64,000 nucleotides of DNA, from NCBI GenBank assembly GCA_030407005.1, contig JAUDYN010000005.1:3782001-3846000 (forward strand), given 5' to 3'. This stretch comes from Desarmillaria ectypa (lineage: Eukaryota > Basidiomycota > Agaricomycetes > Agaricales > Physalacriaceae). Made by a program: the position numbers and the translations under genes. Under the pieces are notes generated by a model. It was not told the DNA's origin, ran no database searches, and was given only the letters and a program-made list of their open reading frames with translations. Shown here piece by piece: positions 24,898 through 38,400 of this stretch (its first letter is position 1; each line of letters opens with the position of its first letter).

Positions 24898-26874
24898 CTA
24901 CAGCCGCTCAACAGTAACGTTTGCTGCCTCTTCTGACAAGTAAGATGACTTCTGTTCCCCTGACTCCACCTCGTCCGCCATCCCTGTGCCACTCCTGCTC
25001 CGCAGCACAACAGCCGCCAAAACAGCCTCAAGGGCACACAGTGCGACCAGGAACCAATAACTTGCCTTGTAGCCAGCAAAGTCTTCCACATTGCTCCCGT
25101 TCACTTTAGTGGTAATGGCCGTGGCAATAGCCAGGCCGATTGTAGATCCAATTTGCAAGTCGGCGTTAAAGATTGCGCCTATGAGAGCCGTACTTTCGTG
25201 GATCCTCACAGAAGGCTTAGCAAGTGGGGTGCGTATCAGGCCGATGCTGGTAAAACGGGACGTGTCAGTAGAGGTGTGGCGGGGAGTACTAAGAGTGCGT
25301 ATACGTACTTGGCCGCAACAAACCCGCTAGCAACACCTAGCGCAGTAATGATAAGCGCTGGGACCACCATAGACCAGTACTTGTCGGGGGTTGGCGCGAA
25401 AGCCACGAGAAGGGCACCGCCGATCATAAGGACTTGTCCAACAGCGAGGATCCAGCGAGGAGCGACGAAAGGCGTAACGAAACCCATGCTAACTGTAGTA
25501 AAGAAACCCGTGATACCAAAGGGAATACTATGAAAGAGGATGTAGAAAGTTAAAAAGAAAGGTCTGAAAAGCACATACGTTCGAAGGGCTGCGCTTAGCG
25601 CCGATGTATGCCAAACTTGTTGGAATAGGAGCGACTCTTGGAAGATTATCACATTCATCGTGAGATATTCGCTGGAAGAGACTGTTCAGCTGATCATCCA
25701 GTCGTAATCATGGAGAATTGTACCTGAAAGTGATTACAAACAAGGGGACGAACCCAGGGAGTGTCCAAATCACCGGTGGGATAAGCGGTTCTACTACCTT
25801 GGTTTCTAGGAAGCCAAACGTGGGAAGAAGAACGATAGCTATGATCAGAGGTGCGAGAACGCTTGCTGAGGTCCATCCCCGGTTGTTGCCTTCAGTCACC
25901 GCATAAGTGAACAGAATCAAGGCCACTTGATAAGTAAAAATGAGATAAAGCACTCGGAAGTCACGACGAGAAGACTTGCAAGTAATGGATGCTAGGCCGA
26001 GCCAGTCCATGTTCTTCAGTTTGGGCGCATCGTCAGAGTGTGGTGAAGAAGGAGCGAGTAGGAACGCTATGAACGAGAGGGGCAGTATAATGCATGCCGA
26101 GATCCAGAATACCCAGCGCCAGTCGAGGAGCTGGGAGATAATACCCCCCAGAACGAGACCAACTACGCTTCCCATCGCACCAAACCCAGCAAAGCTGGAA
26201 GAGAGGGAAATATCATCTACGGATGCTCAAGAACAGACTAAGTAGAGCTTACATTCCAAGAGCACGATCCTGCTCTCCACGAGTGGGAAACATGGTTGTT
26301 ATCATTGCCAGGGCCGAAGGAATTGTGAGTGCAGCTCCTAGATAAGCAATAGCATTAGATGGGAATATGAGAAGATATCGAGGGGTGCTGACCGATCCCT
26401 TGGAAAGCCCGAAAAACGAACAACATCGGTCCATTGGTAGAAAAACCGTCAATGATACCACAGACACCGACTATCGTGAACCCGAGAACAAACATGCTCT
26501 TAGACCCCCACATGGCGGAAAAGCGACCTCCCTGAATTCAAAGTCAAAATTTTTTTTTCATAATGACAAGATGAACGAACAGTCAAGAGAAATGCACCAA
26601 AAGTCAACGAATACGCATTGATGGCCCACTGGCGCTCAGCATAAGAAACACCCAAATCTGCAGCTAGTTCTGGTAAAGCAATCGTAGGCGCCGTGACGTT
26701 GAAGATATCAAGCATCTGAGCCATGGAAAAAACAAGCAGGAGTGTCCATGCTCGCCAACGGGCAACTGGTGGTGGAGGCGCCTCTGCTGTGATTTTTTCT
26801 GTATCAGAAATACGGTTTGAAGTAGACGATGGAATCGCAGAGTCCTCTAGAAAGTGAATTGTGGTGCTCGACAT
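24898..26874 (-). CDS. MFS drug/metabolite exporter, DHA2-like (14 helices)
   Basis: A plasma-membrane proton antiporter of the major facilitator superfamily. The start at 26874 (MSSTTIHFLEDSAIP) leads a hydrophilic 50-residue N-tail. The first helix (AWTLLLVFSMAQMLDIFNVT) and loop ELAADLGVSYAERQWAINAYSLTFGAFLL are typical of DHA2 pumps, followed by RFSAMWGSKSMFVLGF (motif A region), IGAALTIPSALAMITTMFP, GFGAMGSVVGLVLGGIISQL (motif C antiporter signature) and LDWRWVFWI. Later helices run to ASYWFLVALCALEAVLAAVV, then a polar tail. About seven introns; no disruption seen, though the exon join near 25965 (after NMDWLGLASI) is uncertain. It diverges from the alcohol dehydrogenase across 400 bp. 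It probably exports the cluster product or gives self-resistance; the substrate is inferred only from context. Confidence 0.87.
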
Positions 26875-27275
26875 GGTTGTAGGAGAAGGAAGGACTGCAA
26901 GGTCTGATCACGACTCTCGAAGTGAGCGCCACGGTATGGTGAGGCGGCGTTGCAACAAACCCATTCGCCCACCTCCGGCATGTTCGGCGAGTGAAGCACT
27001 TTCCGGAGGTGAGTGGGTGGAAGTGGGTCTTCCTCCGTTTCGGGGCATTTCAAGGTCATGTGGTCCATTATTGATCGAATATCTCAGCGGATTTGTTATA
27101 TCGTGAGAAATGATGGCCGTCTAATTTCAAAATAATAGCTCCCACCTTGTTTTGAGTGGATCTTTCGCAGACCGATGCCGAACTGATATAAATCCTTTGA
27201 TCTTGGATTATGTAGGCAACTGTTGCTTCGTATTATCTTTCCATCGATTTCACGGCTTGACTCGATAATCGTACA
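26875..27275. promoter_or_regulatory. Bidirectional promoter of the MFS exporter and alcohol dehydrogenase
   Basis: This 401-bp gap lies between two divergent start codons. TATAAA at 27187-27192 is 84 bp upstream of the dehydrogenase ATG. Shared control of the two genes is likely but not shown. Confidence 0.5.
27187..27192 (+). promoter_or_regulatory. TATA box of the alcohol dehydrogenase
   Basis: TATAAA, 84 bp upstream of the ATG at 27276, in the position expected for a core promoter. Confidence 0.45.
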
Positions 27276-28537
27276 ATGGCTAACCTCCCTCAGACCTACA
27301 AAGCAAGTATGTAGTTCTGTTAGTTGTTCTTCATACTACTGCTAACAAATCTCTAGTTCAATGCCCTACACCTGGATCTCCTTGGGAAGTCGTAACTCGT
27401 TCCATCCGCGATCCTGGACCCAACGAAATTCTCGTCCGTGTGCACGCCTCTGGCGTCTGTAACTCTGATCATTTTATCAAAGACGGCACATGGCCTGGCG
27501 TTCAATACCCTCGGGTTCCAGGACATGAAGTTGTCGGACGGATCGCAGGAATCGGGTCAGATATCAAGGCAAAGGATGGTGAATCCGGGCGCTTCAAGCT
27601 CAACGCCTTGGTAGGCGTCGGCTGGAACGGCGGGTTCTGCAATCGCTGCGACAATTGTCGCCAGGGCGAGTTCTGGACATGTAAGCATGCCGCCTATACT
27701 GGATCCAGCCATGACGGTGGACACGCCGAATACGTGTATGCCCCGGAAACATGTTCGTCTCAACTTCTGCTTCGTTTTCTTTGATTGACAAGTGATCAGC
27801 CATAATCACCCTTCCAGAAGAGGCTCTCCAGACATTCTCATATGCTGAACTGGCGCCTCTCTTCTGTGCTGGAGCGACAGTATTCGACGCTATCAGAACC
27901 ACCAAATGGTGCCACGGCGACATTTGCGTTGTTCAAGGAATTGGTGGACTGGGACATCTCGCTGTACAAGTAGGTGTAATCTTTATGTCTCTCCTCACGA
28001 ATCTCATTCAATCATTTCAAAGTACGCGGCTAAGATGGGACTAAAGGTGCTTAGATTGCATTGATATGATTATACACTACTAACAAACACTAGGTCTACG
28101 CTGTATCATCGGGGTCTTCCAAACGCGACCTTGCCCTATCCATGGGCGCATACGATTACATCGATTCCAGCAGCACGAACGCCGTTGAGAAAATACAGTC
28201 TCTCGGTGGTGCGAAAGTTATCATCTGTACCGCTCCATATGCCGACCAGATCAGCGCCATCATCCCCGCTGTCGCTGTCAACGGCACTGTCACCCTCGTC
28301 TCAGCCGCAACGGACACAGAGGTCAAGGTGTGGAACTTGCATCTCAACATGACTCGCGCAACGATTCGTGGCTTTTCGTGCGGGGCTGCGCCGGATATGG
28401 AGAAGTGCGTCAACTTTTCGACAATCGCGAATGTTAAACCTATCGTGACGGAACATAAGCTGGAGGAGTTTACTGAGGCGTACGAGGGCGTGATGAAGAA
28501 TACGGCGAGGTTCCGGAATGTCATTGTCTTCCCTTAG
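27276..28537 (+). CDS. Zinc-dependent alcohol dehydrogenase (medium-chain)
   Basis: Interconverts alcohols and aldehydes with NAD(P)H. Exon 1 is tiny (from ATG 27276, MANLPQTYKA); four introns follow. Catalytic zinc ligands are in ASGVCNSDHF (Cys) and VPGHEVVGRI (His-Glu). Four structural-zinc cysteines are in FCNRCDNCRQGEFWTC. The Rossmann motif is GIGGLGHLAVQYAAKMGLKV. The protein ends NTARFRNVIVFP. About 340 residues, usual for the family, with no defects. It is closest in look to fungal cinnamyl-alcohol-dehydrogenase-like or ADH1-like enzymes. In this setting it could reduce the aryl aldehyde released by the A-T-R enzyme at 35.5-39.9 kb; that role is inference. It pairs head to head with the exporter. 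Confidence 0.9.
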
Positions 28538-28849
28538 AAAAGTGCTGTAATGCGCTTTAATGAATACAGTTGTTTACACCCCCACAGTCGAAGTTGAGAT
28601 CCAAGTACTATCGATCGACCAGAAGTGTCAATCTGATTTTCTGATTTTCCAGAACATGAGCTGCTGCGGAATGGTACCGCAGCGGCCAATTTTGGCAGGG
28701 AAGTCTGATCGGCACGCCTTTGCAAAATTCCTGTTTTTTTTTGAGAGGGAGACGCACAAGATCAGTAGATGGAATTGTGAAGGACACTAATAGGTATCCT
28801 TGAAGAAAAAAAGAGGCAAAACTGGAAAGATTTGCGACCACTAGAAGTA

Positions 28850-29065
28850 AAAAGGCTTTGAAATCGACCCTTTCTGGTAAACTTGATACAAATCAAAGTA
28901 ATTTTACTTATGAAGAAAATATGCAAAGTTTTTTCACAGTTTTTATTTGATATTTTTTGTACTGTTATACACAAATTTTACAAAATGTTCTACCATTTTT
29001 TCTCTAAAAATACCCAAAAAATATTATATATATTTTGTGCATTTATAGGTAGAAATACTTAAAAT
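28850..29065. other. AT-rich tract
   Basis: Composition changes sharply to A/T runs, including ATTATATATATTTTG near 29022, in a genome region otherwise of balanced composition. It lies just downstream of the alcohol dehydrogenase. It may be a 3' flank, a matrix-type spacer or decayed repeat. Confidence 0.5.
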
Positions 29066-29573
29066 TTGGTGCAGTAGTAAGAACTACCGTGAGAACTCCG
29101 GCCTCAATATCCATCGTACAAAAGTAGCGGTGTTTAGGTGATGCGCCACCACAGCAAATATTTTTCGTGAGGCCCTTGAACATCAAAAGGGAAGTCAGGT
29201 AAAGATTCAAACTGGTGCGCAGGTTTCGTTCTCGAAAACCTCCGCTGGACTCTGGGAGTCCTTCGGTACAACACTTGCCCAGGACGACATTGCCAAGTAG
29301 TACTTGAGACTTTCTACAGTCTAGCATTGGGCTCTGGGCGGGGCCTATGTCATTCGCAACGTCGGTCTGTTCCTGAAAAAGAAGGGTGGGATCATGATTA
29401 ACCTCGGAGTAGAGGGTCTGGAAGGCACAGAGAATTACGTTAATGCACCTCAAGACTCGGAACTCGGAGAATCTGTCATTCCATGGGGGAGCGACAAGAT
29501 TCTGATTGAGTACGAAGCTGTCAGTAGTTGAACCGTTATTGGATGATGGCCCTGATAACGAGGCCCTTTGCAT
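29043..29573 (-). other. Unassigned 176-codon open frame
   Basis: A single uninterrupted ATG-started frame with protein-like composition (for example VAPPWNDRFSEFRVLRCINV, then SPMLDCRKSQVLLGNVVLGK). Its 3' end runs into the AT-rich tract. I recognise no domain, signal peptide or helix pattern, and an intron-free gene of this size would be unusual beside its intron-rich neighbours. It may be chance or a fragment. Confidence 0.25.
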
Positions 29574-32431
29574 TCCCGAATAGATGACGCTTCTTCGTTG
29601 GCAATTGAATGGCCGTGATTAGTATCATTCGTATTCTCACTTCTGCCCCGAAAGTAAACTGGTACAATTGATATGATTCCTGCACAGAAATACGTGTAAG
29701 GAGACCGAGGCTTCGGGTTGCACCCTCAACAAATTCAGGTGCAGGGGTGTGAGGGGTCAGCCCGTGCGATTTGTATAGACCGTTATCAGTCGGTCAACCG
29801 TCACGGCGCATTCATTATCAGTACCGTATGAGCTTAACCCGTAGGCGACGGGCATTTCCATCCTAGAAATATCGAGCGGCAGGCTATCCTCTCGACAAGG
29901 GTTGAATTTTCCAATGTTCTAATGTAGTATTACAATACAGTGACACTTGTCAGACGAAATGACAACCGTCGGGCCGCGTGGGGTGGCAAGAACGCGGAGA
30001 GTCGTTGTCGGTGCAGAAGCGCAAACATTAGCCAAAAAGGGGGGGGAAACACATTGTACGGTTCCTAATTTGAAACCATCTCATTTTCCTCAGCATTCTC
30101 GGTTGAGACACGATTCGGATCCGCCGTTCTGACTTTTAATAGTTAAGCGAGGTCGATAGGTAAGGTTGGGGAGGTGTAAGAGTCGAGGAGGCAAAGGCGG
30201 ATAAAGCAAGTTGAAAGAATCGAATCATCTTTGTTAGCATCAAACTATGCGCCATACCACACCCACCACCACCACTACCACTTTCCCGAAGAAGAACATC
30301 ATATGTCAGCTTCCGAGATCTTTCCGGTGCTTGCCAAGCAGCCAATCAGCACGCTTCAACTTGGCTAGGACTCGAGCTGTCCAGTGGGACTATTACTACC
30401 CTGCTCCTTAGCAAGTTCGACAGGCTGTCGTATGAAAGCCTTGGCTTTCTTGTGTCGACCTGCAACCCCGACAATCGTGATAATATGGTTAATGAACTCT
30501 CATTGCACTAGGTCGTCCGTATAATGATTGACCTTTCAGCTTTCAGCTTCAAGATAGCCCCGATCCATTTATGAAGCCGTCGGCGCGGCCTACAGACACA
30601 TCAGGTTTGAATTCCCAGTATTGATTTCCAATTGATGAACGTCGGTTTTATCACTTTACTTGGAGATACCCATTCATGACGAACCAGTTGTTTTCGGGCA
30701 AGTATCAACTCAAACTTCTTCATGAGGATAATGGTAAATCATTATTTTGATGGAACAACGACGAAGTGGGTCAACTCTTGAGCTTGGACTGCGGGAGCTC
30801 TTCAAAGACAATGTGCAGCGGCGCTTCGGGAAGGGCCTGATACTTGATGCACCGGATGGGAGATTCCCGGTTCATCAACGCATTACCCCTAGCTTCAACA
30901 ATCGTCGTACACGTCGGGACCGTTCGATGAAAGTCGCATATCTAACCTATCGGAGGACCTTGCCGAAATTGTCAGTAAAAATTACAAATCACTCTTTCTT
31001 GCCTTTCGACAAGCTGTTTTGCGCTTCAAGTGGCTAAGCGTTATCCCCTGCGAACAATGGGGAAGAACGACGTGCGCTGCTGCACCTTCTCCATCTGGGA
31101 TTTGAGCAACAGAAGCTAGTATTTCACCTTGAGGTCAATCCTGGTTGATCTCTGGAATTCGGCATGTAGGGTCGAGCTCGCCGCGTTCAGAAGCAAAGTC
31201 CCATCGTCGGTGCGTCGAGAACCTATAATATTACTAAAGGTTCGGCTTTAAAGTTGCTGCAACCTGAACTTGATCAAGGGTGTTCGATACATGTACAAGG
31301 CTTTCTTTTGGCACGATTCCTACTACTGCGGACGATACAACCCATCTGTGAGAAAAGATCCGCAGTTTCTCTGAATCCCAAGAATGCAGAGGAATTTGCT
31401 TCAGGCACATCAGCAAAGAGTCGGTCTCACACGCGATTCCGTGCCCGACGGTAACCGCCACGCCAGGGGAGTATTAATCTTTTGAATTCTCAATCAACCT
31501 GAAATTAACCGTGTGATAGTTTGGGCGCTAAATGGACTAGGTACCAAGGTTACGAAAGCTGGCTCAACTCAATCGACTTGAAAAGAACCAAGATACCGTA
31601 ATGCACGCTAGACAGACAGAACCCCCTAACCGCGGTAAGATAGATCGTATATGTAATGTGGCTGTACAACGGCCATCAAACAATTTTGCAAACTTGATTC
31701 ATATCAGTATCCGAGTCAGAAGGCCGCCGGTCGTGACTTCAATTCTGCTGAAGCTAAGGCTGTTCGGACTGTCCATGAAAACATGTGTACTACTATGAAG
31801 ACGCATATGGTTTTTTGGCCATGGGCGCGCCTTCACAATGCTGTTTCTAGCGCGCATCCCGTTTCACTTCTGTTGCGCCGCTCCCGGTACGTTACCGTCA
31901 ATCACATCATTTTGTTGAATCCGTCATACCCTCATGCTCAAGAGTCGTAATTGGATGTCGTCCGAGAAATGAGCTGCAACTTGATAGGTATCAGCACATG
32001 CGCTCTGACAAAAATTAAGGACCAATAGTCGTATCGCTCTCATCATGGTAAGGATCACATTGTTTCACTACATTCCAAACATTGATTTCAGCATGGACTC
32101 ACTAGTCAAAGTTGTCGGCTTCAAATCATCCATCTTGCTGATCAGGCCCGCCAATACTGAACAGCCAACAACTCCGTCGTATTCGATCACTGTGTCAGGC
32201 TAGAATGTAATTTTTTCATCCACTTTCAGGTCCATTCGGTGCGGTGTCAACTCTGCAACAGGGCATTGTAGCAGCCTAGCCTCTGAAATTTGTATGGTAC
32301 TGGTCCAGATGTCGGTTTCCCCATGCTTGCATCAGCGCTGTGCGATCAAACCTGACGGGACGAGGAGAACATAAGTACGGGATGGAAAGCACGGTTATAG
32401 ATGTCGCCACTTTGAAGCTTCCTTGTTAGCC

Positions 32432-34853
32432 ATGCAGAAGTACTTCATTTCCCCTCTCTTGATCCTATCAGTGCTTCTGAACACCGTCACCGGACGACTC
32501 TTACGAAACGTAAACGAAGCCCTGTCAGCTGAATACGATTTCATTATCGTCGGCGCGGGTACAGGTTAGGATTCACGATTAAATAGTTACGGCTTGGTTC
32601 TAACGCTCGTGCGCAGCTGGATGCGTTGTAGCCAATAGGCTCACAGAGTCCCCCAACAGCCGGGTACTTCTCATCGAGGCAGGCATCTCGTAAGTTGTCC
32701 GCCAAGTACAGCTTTCTTTGCTATCTCACGCAACTTACAGAGATGCCGGTCTAGCGGCAGATGTGCCCTACTATGGTCCGACTCTGACGCCCAACAAAGG
32801 CCCTTGGGATTGGAATTATACCGTCGTTCCCCAAGAGGCACTCAATAATCGAACGTTCCCTTACCCGCGAGGGAAAGTTCTTGGCGGTAGTAGTACCGTT
32901 AGTGAGTAATCAATTGCTATCCAAGCATATCGTATTTTGACCAAAGTCAGACTACCTGGTGTTCAATAGAGGTGGAATTGATGACTTCGACCGGATAGCA
33001 AATATATCGGGAGACCAAGGATGGTCTTGGGACGCTCTGGAACCTTACATGCGAAAGGCAAGATATTTCACCTATTCATTACTGATTGAACCTAAAATCT
33101 TGTGTGACAGCTCGAGCGATTGACACCACCTGCAGATGGGCACAACACCACTGGTCAATTCATCCCCGAGGCGCATGGATTTTACGGTCCACTTCTAACA
33201 AGTCTTCCCGGATACCCTATTCCCATAGACGATCTTATCCTGAACGCCACAACGCAGATTGACGGCTATCCATTTAACCAGGACATGAACAAAGGGGATG
33301 AAACCGGAATCGGTAAGGCTTCCGTGGTCGATACCCGTTTTCTTATCTCACAGATAGACAGGCTGGGTGTTTGGCTCTCTAGGCGGGGAGATACCGGAAA
33401 GAAGTAGTTCGGCAACAGCATACCTGACTCCTATCCTTAAAAGAGCCAATCTAGACGTTCTTATTGAGTATCAGGTCGGTTGTCAAGGCCCGCACTATAA
33501 TATTCTTCTAACTCTAGCATAGGTAACGAGATTGATTCAAACCGGTATTCAAGGAGGAGTTCCAGAGCTCAAAGGAGTTGAATTCTCGCAAGGTCCCGAC
33601 GGTATGTGCTGGAAAAGCGCAGCCCTGTATTCACGCTAACAGTCAATGTTCACAGAGCCCGTATTCAACCTTACGGCTAAGAATGAAATCATCCTGAGCG
33701 CAGGTTCCATTGGCACGCCTCAGATTCTGCTGCTCTCTGGAGTTGGAGATCAGGCTGAGCTCGAGGCCGTTGGAATAAAAACTATTGCTCAAGTTGCGGA
33801 TGTTGGTCGAAACCTTCAGGATCATGCCCTTCTCCCTAATCAGTTCTATGTGAACTCTGAAGATACTTGGGAGAAGGCCTCCCGAAATGCTTCTGTTGCT
33901 GCACAGCAATTGCAACAGTATACCGAGACTGGTCAAGGTAAACAATCTGGTACATTTTCTTCTTATATGCCCTACTGACTCTAATAAAGGTCCCCTTGTG
34001 AACACGATCTGCAATCATATTGGCTGGCTTCGCGTTCCGGCTAATTCTAGCATTTGGGAAAATGCCACAGATCCTTCTGCAGGTCCGACTGTTGGACACT
34101 ATGAGCTTGTTTTCTCCGTATGTATATCTCTTTCGTTCACCACTGAGCAGTGCTGATTGGCTCGTATAGAATGGCTTTGTGGGGCCAATCCAGTCACTCC
34201 CTGATACTGGCAACTTCATGACCGTCATCAGCAACCTGATCACCCCGGCATCTCGTACGTTCCGTCTAACCTTATCGCAGTCATCATGGCTTATCCCAAT
34301 CTCAATTCAGGTGGTTCTCTGAAGCTGAACACCAGCAGTCCATGGGACGCTCCACTCATTGATCCGGCATTGCTCCAGGAGAACATCGATCTACTTATCC
34401 TTCGTGAGGCGTACAAGAGCGCGCGCCAATTCATCTCCGCACCCGCTTTCGACGGATATATTTCTGGGCCATATGGAACTGCGGGGGCGAGTACAGACGA
34501 GGACATCGATGCATACATCCGCAACTTTACTACGACGGTCCGTCTATTCACTCCATCTATAATTAAGATGGACCACTGACAATGATATGCAGGTATGGCA
34601 TCCGGTTTCCACAGCAGCTATGAGCGCTTCTAATGACACCTCCGGTGTCGTTTCACCGGACTTGTTGGTAAAGAATGTGACTGGTGTCAGGGTAGTTGAT
34701 GCGTCCATCTTTGTGAGTACTACTCCGTTCATGTCTTCCTTTGATCTAACACGTGTGATATAGCCTTTCGTTCCTTCCGCGCATCCAGAAGCTCCCATCT
34801 ACATCATTGCCGAAAGGGCAAGTGACATAATCAGGACGGCTTGGGAGATCTAG
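32432..34853 (+). CDS. GMC oxidoreductase, aryl-alcohol-oxidase-like, secreted
   Basis: An FAD enzyme that oxidises alcohols to aldehydes while reducing oxygen to hydrogen peroxide. The start at 32432 gives a signal peptide (MQKYFISPLLILSVLLNTVTG). About ten short introns. The FAD-binding start is YDFIIVGAGTAGCVVANRL with LLIEAG. GMC signature 1 is YPRGKVLGGSSTVS; signature 2 is GSIGTPQILLLSGVGD. Further blocks are DVGRNLQDHALLP and SLKLNTSSPWDAPLIDP. The two active-site histidines are in VWHPVSTAAMS and PSAHPEAPIYIIAERASD. About 600 residues, complete, with many N-glycosylation sites, which fits secretion. It is convergent with the A-T-R gene. It might re-oxidise benzylic alcohols in the pathway, or serve lignin-related peroxide supply independently. 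Confidence 0.9.
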
Positions 34854-35477
34854 CGGAACATGGGGATTTTATATATTTTATTCAACACTCAGGCCAACGT
34901 ATAGTATACTACTCGTAGTAATAGTTTAAATCTGTCGTATGCATAACGCATCTTCAGCACGAGCGAATTGAACAGGTTGTCATTTGACATACGTACACGT
35001 GTAAGGCCTTTGTGGTGCAATGTGCACATGTACATCCAAGGTGCATGCGATTAAAAAGTGTACTCTTTGTGCGTGCAAATAAATAGCACTCAGTTAACAC
35101 ATGACATTGTGTGCAGAAAAATTCTTTCGTCTCGGCAGGCTTCACTACACTGACAAGAACTGTGGAGGTGGAGATGCTATGAGTTGGGGTTTCCTCGCAC
35201 CTGCTCACTTAAGGACATCAATGTATAATGTCACGATTCCCTCTCGTTGTCATTCACACATGAAATTCCCTAGCATAACTATATCTGCCATCATGTTTTA
35301 ACATCGAACGTGCATCTCATTACCATAGTTTTTTTACAGAGCCTGCTGGCCTTCTAATAATCATCCTTGAACTTATACGTATATTTACTAAGCCAATGAA
35401 ACGTAGCATTTGACATCATACTGATATTCTAGTTGTACGGTGAAGTCTCACAGACACAACTTTCTCCCTTCAAATCA
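34854..35477. other. Convergent 3' intergenic region, 0.6 kb
   Basis: Lies between the stops of the GMC oxidoreductase (plus) and the A-T-R enzyme (minus). AT-rich in part, holding both 3' UTRs. No gene recognised. Confidence 0.5.
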
Positions 35478-38400
35478 TTAAGCCAAAAACCCAGTCCTCC
35501 GCCAACATGAGATATATCTTTGCCAGAGCGAGCTATCCAGTGCCGGACACTGCCGAAGTGATTTTGAGGCGGCCAAAGTCTGAGGAAGGTCCAAAGTTGG
35601 CACGCCCCTTATATCCGAATCGTCCCGATCGTGGGCATTGACGAAGATATCCTGGATATATGCCTCCATCTTCATGCAAGGATTATCTTCGTCGGCACAG
35701 ATGGCGGTCCACCATTCTTGAGGAGACACGGGAACCACAGAAATTCCGCATGCCTGAAGATGATGGACCATATCTTTATAACTCGACGGGAAGGGATGGA
35801 CAACGTGATGTACGCGAACCACACCGGATTTCTGGGGTTGTAGGGCAAGTTCGACGGTGGTCGATGCGACAACGTCAACTGGGATCCAGTCGACGGCATC
35901 TGGAACGATAGGGAATTTTCCGATGCGTGCGCTACCCGCAATGATGGATGGGTTCATTTCCTGAGTCTTCCATGCACCGGACACTGTATCCCCCGTAATT
36001 TGTCCGACCCTAGCGACGGAGCAAGAAATCTCCAATAAGGAAGCGGCATTCTCGACCAAGTACTCGCATACGAATTTCGACTCGCTATATCCATGCGGGG
36101 AGGCAGGAATATGTGAATCTTTCCCCCACGGTAAGATAATCTCCGGCACCGGCTTCTGCTCCGACTCCAACACAGCGCCGATGCTGGAAATAAAGTAGAA
36201 CTCCTTCGGACGCATGAATCCAGCAAGAAGAAGGAGCTGAGTGGTACCTAGAATACAGATAAATTACGTGCTTATAATGCGAAAGATAGAAACCAACCAA
36301 TCAAGCAATCTTCAAAACCTTGAACAACTTGATTAAAGTCCATCTTCCATGCGGTATGGATGATTGTCGTTAGTCCCCTCGCCAAATCAAGGTACTCGTT
36401 TCTATCAAATTTAGGATTCGATAGGTCGAACGGGACTGCCACCACACGCTGGTTTAGCTGGATGGAAGGGACGTCGGGGTGCGCGACTTGATTGTCAAGC
36501 CAAAGATCGGTCTCGTTCGCTAGCTCTAGGAGCCCGGCTTTAGAGAAACCGATCTTGAGCTTCTTGTAGACAGCGGCAACATCTGATCCCCTGACCATAC
36601 AAACGACTTTGGTGACGTCTGGGCGCTCCAAAAGCATCTTCACTTGCCATATTCCGAGCGACCCAGCTGCTCCTACAACAGCGACTACCTGTCCATCACC
36701 CGGGTAGGACGTAGCTGGAGATCTGCTTGCAAGGATGAAGTTCGAAGAGAGGCCCAAAGCAAGGAGCTGACGTTCAAGCAGCTCATGCAGTACTTGGTTC
36801 TTATCGACAAAGTGAGCCGTAGGGGAGGGTAGACGTTCTGGGGTCGGTGCGACAAGAGTATACAGCGCAAGGGATAGTCGGGTGACCGAAAAGTTGTGAT
36901 ACACGAACTGTTGTGGGAGCTTTACACCAAATGCCTTCGCAAGTCTGTTGCGTAGAGCTAGTGCAGTCACTGAATCAAGTCCCAAATCGAATAGACTCTT
37001 GTCCAAATCGAGAGACTGATCTTTTTGATCAGTTAATTCTGCAAATATTTTCGAGACCTGATCCCGTAGTTCGGAGTGGGAAGTAACGAGAGTTGATGTA
37101 GAAGTTGTGCTATCGCCATCAAGGTCGTGGTAAAGTTTTTCGATCTCTTCGGAAAACATCTGATGATGGTGATGTGAATATGAATATGAATAGATCAATC
37201 AATAACGGAGAAACATACCTCCAGGACTTTGACCCGGATACAGTTACCTGCCGAGTACGATAAGATACAATCAGGATCACCAATGTTGGTACACGTACCT
37301 TTCGGAGTAACAGGGATCTGTTTATAGCCAAGGGGAAGGACTAAGAGCATATCTTCCATGACCCTCGAATGTGAAGGCGCTTCTAGGTTAGCTGCCTTGA
37401 TTACGCCGCGACATATCTCGTGAGACTCTTCTTCCGTATACTGCCGTGCCTCGACTTCATTGAGTTGGATGATGGCGGCACAAGCAGGGCGGCGGTGACC
37501 AACAATCGCAACACGACTGATAAGCTTATTCTCTCTGCAACGAAGCTCCATGGGGATAGGATTCGTCTTTTCGCCTATGAAAACGGTTATCATCAGTCTT
37601 TCGGAATATCGAGGTAACAGGCACCTACCGCTATCGTGAACCAAAATATCATCGTCTCTGTAAAGAATCCTGAAATTTCCGGGAGAGACCTCTTGAACTA
37701 TATCTCCCGTATTCCAAGTCTTTTCTCCAGGATTGAGCGCTCCTACAGCCAAACGGACGTCGTCCGCAGCCATATGAACCTGGTACAACTTGCGATGGTC
37801 CGAGGATTCGACGGGTTTTAACAACGGCGAAGTGTGGGGAAATGGTTGAAGAAGCTTCCACGACGCCCGGTTATCAGCCGTAAGACGTTCGTGAGATCCA
37901 ACCATCAAATGGCCCGTTTCACTGGAGCCATAAACGTACTTGAGGTTTACGCCGCGCGATACGAGGCGGTCAGCCAAACTATCTGGGCAGTGGGCGCCGC
38001 CAACTGTGAATGGATGTCAACTCTTCATAGTAGAGCTAGACTAAGCTCAACACACCTATCAGAACTCGAAGCTTAGCCAACAGATCGAAGGTATCTTGGC
38101 CGTTCGGATCGTCCTCTAGAGTACCAACTAGTTGATCCAAAAGTATCGGAACGAGGATGCACGTTGTGATATTCCCCGCACGAAGGGAGCGGATGACATC
38201 ACCTGGGGTAGGAGGCCATTGCTTGACCAGAGGAAATACAATGGTGGATCCGGAACAAATGGTGCTTGCGAGACCTAAGGTGAGTCCCATTGTATGGAAT
38301 CTAGGTTGTAGTCAGTACTCAAAACCAAAGTGGGGAAACAATATCATAAGTCCACTCACAATGGACCCAAACACAAGAAACGGTTGTTCGGACGTGCAAA

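Larger units (their letters stand above)
28538..32431. other. Gene-poor region, 3.9 kb
   Basis: No convincing gene lies between the alcohol dehydrogenase and the GMC oxidoreductase. There is a very AT-rich segment at 28850-29065, an unassigned 176-codon frame at 29043-29573, and short frames at 30747-31037 and 31254-31454 that look like decayed coding sequence but match nothing I know. No terminal repeats, transposase or tRNA were recognised. Confidence 0.45.

Noticed and set aside
35631..35911. Plus-strand frames under the A-T-R gene
   Set aside because: They are antisense to the reductase domain, which has intact motifs.
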